DNA of 64,000 nt, taken from NCBI RefSeq assembly GCF_006385685.1, contig NZ_VFRP01000018.1, positions 30,754 through 94,753 of the forward strand. The letters are read 5' to 3'. Shown one piece after another: positions 61,665 through 64,000 of the stretch. The notes beneath the pieces are model-generated. The model was not told the origin of the DNA and did not search any database. It saw only the letters and a program-made list of their open reading frames with translations. This stretch comes from Amaricoccus solimangrovi. Lineage in GTDB: Bacteria > Pseudomonadota > Alphaproteobacteria > Rhodobacterales > Rhodobacteraceae. The position numbers were made by a program, and so were the translations under genes. Every line of letters begins with the position of its first letter. The stretch's first letter is position 1.

Positions 61665-62770
61665 CCCTTTTCTCCTATTTCGACCGTTTCGCCGCCTCCT
61701 ACGCGCCCTACAAGGGCGGCGCCTGGTGCTACGAGGACGGCTGCGTCTACCGCGGCCTCGCCCTCCTCGCCGAGGCGACCGGCGATCCCCGCTGGTCGGC
61801 CCATCTCGCCCGGCTCGCGGACGCGCAGATCGGGCCGGCGGGCGAACTCGCCGGCTACGACCCCGAGGATTTCAACATCGACAACATCCTCGCCGGCCGC
61901 GTGCTCTTTCCCCTCGCGGAGGCGACGGGGGATCCGCGCTATCTCGCCGCCGCCGACCGGCTCGCCGCGCAGCTCGACCGCCACCCCCGGATCGCCTCGG
62001 GCAACTACTGGCACAAGAAGCGCTATCCCCGGCAGCTCTGGCTCGACGGGCTCTACATGGGCCTGCCGTTCCAGATCGAATACGCCCACGCCAAGGGCGA
62101 TCCCGCCCGCGCCTGCGACGCGCTGGCGCAGTTCGCGACCGCGCTGGCGCTCACCGAGACGGCGGGCGGGCTGCATGTCCACGGCTATGACGAGAGCCGG
62201 ACGGAGCGCTGGTCCGATCCCGTCACCGGCCGCTCGCCCGCCGTCTGGGCGCGGGCGATGGGCTGGCTCGCCATGGCGCTCGTCGACGCGCTGACGCTGC
62301 TGCCGGAGGACGCGGCGACGCGCCCGCTCCGCGCCCGGACCCGCGCGATCCTCGCCGCGACCGGCGCGCGGCAGGCGGCCTCCGGCCTCTGGCCGCAGGT
62401 GCTCGACGCGCCGGATCTGCCGGGCAATTACGAGGAGAGCTCGGCCAGCGCGATGTTCGCCTATGCCTTCCTGCGCGCCGCCCGGCTCGGGCTCGCGACC
62501 GGGGCCGGGGCCGAGGATCTGCGCCGCCGGGGCCTGCGGGCGCTCGACGCGCTGGCGCGGACCCGGCTGGTACCGGATGAGGGCGTCTCGCGGCTGACCG
62601 GCATCTGCCATGTAGCCGGGCTCGGCGCGCTCTCGGGTCCCTATCGCGACGGGACGCCCGGCTACTACCTGAGCGAGGCGGTGGTGGCCGATGATGCGAA
62701 GGGGGTCGGCCCGCTGATGATGGCGGCGGCGGAAGCCGAATGGATCCCGGCGGAGGTCGTCCCCGGCTGA
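61661..62770 (+). CDS. Glycoside hydrolase family 105 (unsaturated rhamnogalacturonyl hydrolase-like)
   Basis: Alpha/alpha-barrel enzyme of 369 residues that removes 4,5-unsaturated galacturonate from rhamnogalacturonan or pectin fragments. [18 protein letters not shown] contains the expected catalytic Asp (D129), with [13 protein letters not shown] (D74), [13 protein letters not shown] [16 protein letters not shown] and [11 protein letters not shown] typical of YteR/YesR relatives. No signal peptide is seen. It overlaps the GH28 gene by 4 bp (ATGA). The pair would split imported unsaturated oligomers in the cytoplasm. Confidence 0.88.
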   Translation: MTLFSYFDRFAASYAPYKGGAWCYEDGCVYRGLALLAEATGDPRWSAHLARLADAQIGPAGELAGYDPEDFNIDNILAGRVLFPLAEATGDPRYLAAADRLAAQLDRHPRIASGNYWHKKRYPRQLWLDGLYMGLPFQIEYAHAKGDPARACDALAQFATALALTETAGGLHVHGYDESRTERWSDPVTGRSPAVWARAMGWLAMALVDALTLLPEDAATRPLRARTRAILAATGARQAASGLWPQVLDAPDLPGNYEESSASAMFAYAFLRAARLGLATGAGAEDLRRRGLRALDALARTRLVPDEGVSRLTGICHVAGLGALSGPYRDGTPGYYLSEAVVADDAKGVGPLMMAAAEAEWIPAEVVPG

Positions 62771-62879
62771 TCCGCCGCGCTCGACGGCACGCCGGGGTTG
62801 TGCCGCGCGGCGCGAGCCGCCACTATCCCGGGCAGGGGCTGGAAGACTCCATCCCGAAGGTGAGGGAGGGAACACCGCG

Positions 62880-63785
62880 ATGAGGCATGCGAGACCGATC
62901 CGCGCCGCGGTGATCGGCCTGGCGCTCGGCGCCTCGCCCGCCCTTGCCCAGCCGGCCCCGGCCCCCGGCTGGAGCCCCGCCTTCGACGCCGAGACCATCT
63001 ATCGCGGCGCGCGCGACATGGACGGCGGCGGCGCCTTCTCCGTCAGCCGGAACATCGTCGGCCTCGGCGTCTCGCGCTCGCTCGGCGGGCGCGACTCGAT
63101 CGGCCTCGCCCTGAGCGCCGGCCTGTCCGAATACGATTTCGACGACACGGCCGATCCCTGGAGCGGGATCCGCGAGTACAACCTGTCGCTCCCGATCATC
63201 GTCGGCCTCTCCCGCGCGACCGTCGTCATGGTGCCGAGCCTGCGTTACGCGGGCGAGAGCGGCGTCGACCTCGACGAGGGCGAGACCGCCGGCGTGATCC
63301 TCGGGGCAAGCTGGCGCTTCGGCGAGAGCTTCAGCGCCGGCCCCGGGCTCGGCGTATTCACGCGGCTCGCGCCGGAGGACGGCTACGAGGTATTCCCGTT
63401 CCTGCTCGTCGACTGGCGCGTCACCGAGCGGCTGAGCATCGGCAACGGCCAGGGTTTCGGCGCGTCCCGGGGGCCGGGGATCGGCCTGAACTACAGGCTC
63501 CGCGACGATCTCTCGACCGGCCTCTTCGTCCGCTTCGACAGCACCGAATTCAGGCTCGACGACGAGGGCCCGGCGCCGGGCGGCATCGGCGAGGACAAGG
63601 TGACGTCGGTGGTCGCGACCGCCGCCTACCGCCCGGGGGAGGGGGTCGATCTCACCGGCTTCCTCGGCATGGAGATCGGCGGGCGGCTCACGCTGAAGGA
63701 CAGCGGTGGCGATACCATCGACCGGCGCGACTACGACCCCGCGCCGATCCTCGGCGCGAAGCTCTCCCTCAGCTTCGGCTCCTAG
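62880..63785 (+). CDS. Outer-membrane beta-barrel protein (DUF6268-like)
   Basis: Protein of 301 residues with a signal peptide (IRAAVIGLALGASPALAQP) followed by alternating beta-strand sequence: SVSRNIVGLGVSRSL, DSIGLALSAGLSEYDF, SLPIIVGLSRATVVMVPSLRYAGESG, AGVILGASWRFGESFSAGPG, and the C-terminal GAKLSLSFGS strand. Repeated glycine/aromatic strands and a strand at the very C-terminus fit an outer-membrane barrel of the DUF6268 type. Function unknown; it could be a porin-like channel. It begins 109 bp after the GH105 gene and may or may not belong to the same transcript. Confidence 0.6.
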   Translation: MRHARPIRAAVIGLALGASPALAQPAPAPGWSPAFDAETIYRGARDMDGGGAFSVSRNIVGLGVSRSLGGRDSIGLALSAGLSEYDFDDTADPWSGIREYNLSLPIIVGLSRATVVMVPSLRYAGESGVDLDEGETAGVILGASWRFGESFSAGPGLGVFTRLAPEDGYEVFPFLLVDWRVTERLSIGNGQGFGASRGPGIGLNYRLRDDLSTGLFVRFDSTEFRLDDEGPAPGGIGEDKVTSVVATAAYRPGEGVDLTGFLGMEIGGRLTLKDSGGDTIDRRDYDPAPILGAKLSLSFGS

Positions 63786-63920
63786 CCGCGACCAGCGGCG
63801 GAGGGGGCTCCACGCGGGGCGGCCTGTCGTCCGGATACAGCGATTCCGACGCGATCGTACAGGACCGACTCGGGGCCTTTCGGGCATGACGGCGCATCGT
63901 TCGCAACGGAGGCCCGGCCC

Positions 63921-64000
63921 ATGACGCATTTTTCCTTCGCCCAGGTCGTCAGGGGCGCGCTGACGGGCCAGAAGAACTGGACGCCGCAATGGCCGGACGC
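63921..64000 (+). CDS. soxB: Start of a sarcosine oxidase beta-subunit-like gene, cut by window edge
   Basis: Only 26 codons are present, reading MTHFSFAQVVRGALTGQKNWT and on. Short N-termini of this form (ALTGxKNWxPxW before the FAD-binding loop) are typical of sarcosine oxidase subunit beta, which oxidises N-methylglycine. GGAGG lies seven bases upstream. With so little sequence, the assignment is tentative. Confidence 0.5.
   Translation, partial: MTHFSFAQVVRGALTGQKNWTPQWPD

Noticed and set aside
1..64000. CRISPR arrays, rRNA and tRNA genes
   Set aside because: No regularly spaced repeats of CRISPR type and no sequence recognised as rRNA or as a tRNA. A tRNA scan would be decisive for small genes missed by eye.

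Overview
The window is very GC-rich, almost wall-to-wall coding DNA. ATGA or GTGA stop/start overlaps are frequent. Gene content (PutA without an obvious N-terminal DNA-binding domain, TRAP transporters, a DUF1127 protein, tandem PHB-depolymerase-like esterases, a sarcosine-oxidase-beta-like N-terminus, FabI-AckA and KtrAB-type pairs) suggests a free-living, metabolically versatile alphaproteobacterium, most likely of the Rhodobacterales/Paracoccaceae type. That placement is inference; no rRNA or tRNA gene was recognised to confirm it.

Layout. 1-2198 (minus): a DUF3489-DUF2924-serine recombinase cassette that runs off the left edge. 2447-3726: the remains of a SIR2-domain gene split by an IS5/IS427-type insertion sequence with 17-bp terminal repeats and a TGA target duplication; the transposase is itself frameshifted. 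3856-7880: an inositol-type sugar locus (LacI repressor, two identical palindromic operators, IolG-like dehydrogenase, TIM-barrel isomerase, periplasmic binding protein). 7979-12272: Lrp-type regulator and PutA for proline oxidation. 12651-15587: two related PHB-depolymerase-type esterases behind a small regulator that may be ribbon-helix-helix.

15789-28895 is a benzoate/catechol catabolic island: catB-benABCD, two LysR regulators, then a tightly coupled reverse-strand operon (SCP2-like protein, alpha/beta hydrolase, beta-keto acid cleavage enzyme, BenE transporter), a divergent intradiol dioxygenase and an aromatic-acid MFS transporter. The usual lower-pathway genes catC and pcaIJ/pcaF are absent; the cleavage enzyme could finish the pathway by turning 3-oxoadipate plus acetyl-CoA into succinyl-CoA plus acetoacetate. 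A shared GGTATC-N4-GATACC-like site lies upstream of both the catB and the dioxygenase genes.

28942-40188: TetR regulator and a seven-gene operon with two hydantoinase/oxoprolinase subunit pairs around a complete TRAP transporter. 40161-46226: a sugar-acid or hydroxy-acid locus (GntR, D-2-hydroxyacid dehydrogenase, IlvD/Edd dehydratase, DapA-type aldolase, RraA-type aldolase, LysR). 46276-51396: FabI, acetate kinase, KtrAB-type potassium uptake and PPK2. 51501-54071: TetR, an MBL-fold hydrolase and small proteins. 54123-62770: an AraC-controlled ABC transporter with GH28 and GH105 enzymes, apparently a pectic-oligomer import and intracellular breakdown system. 62880-64000: an outer-membrane barrel protein and the first codons of a sarcosine-oxidase-beta-like gene.
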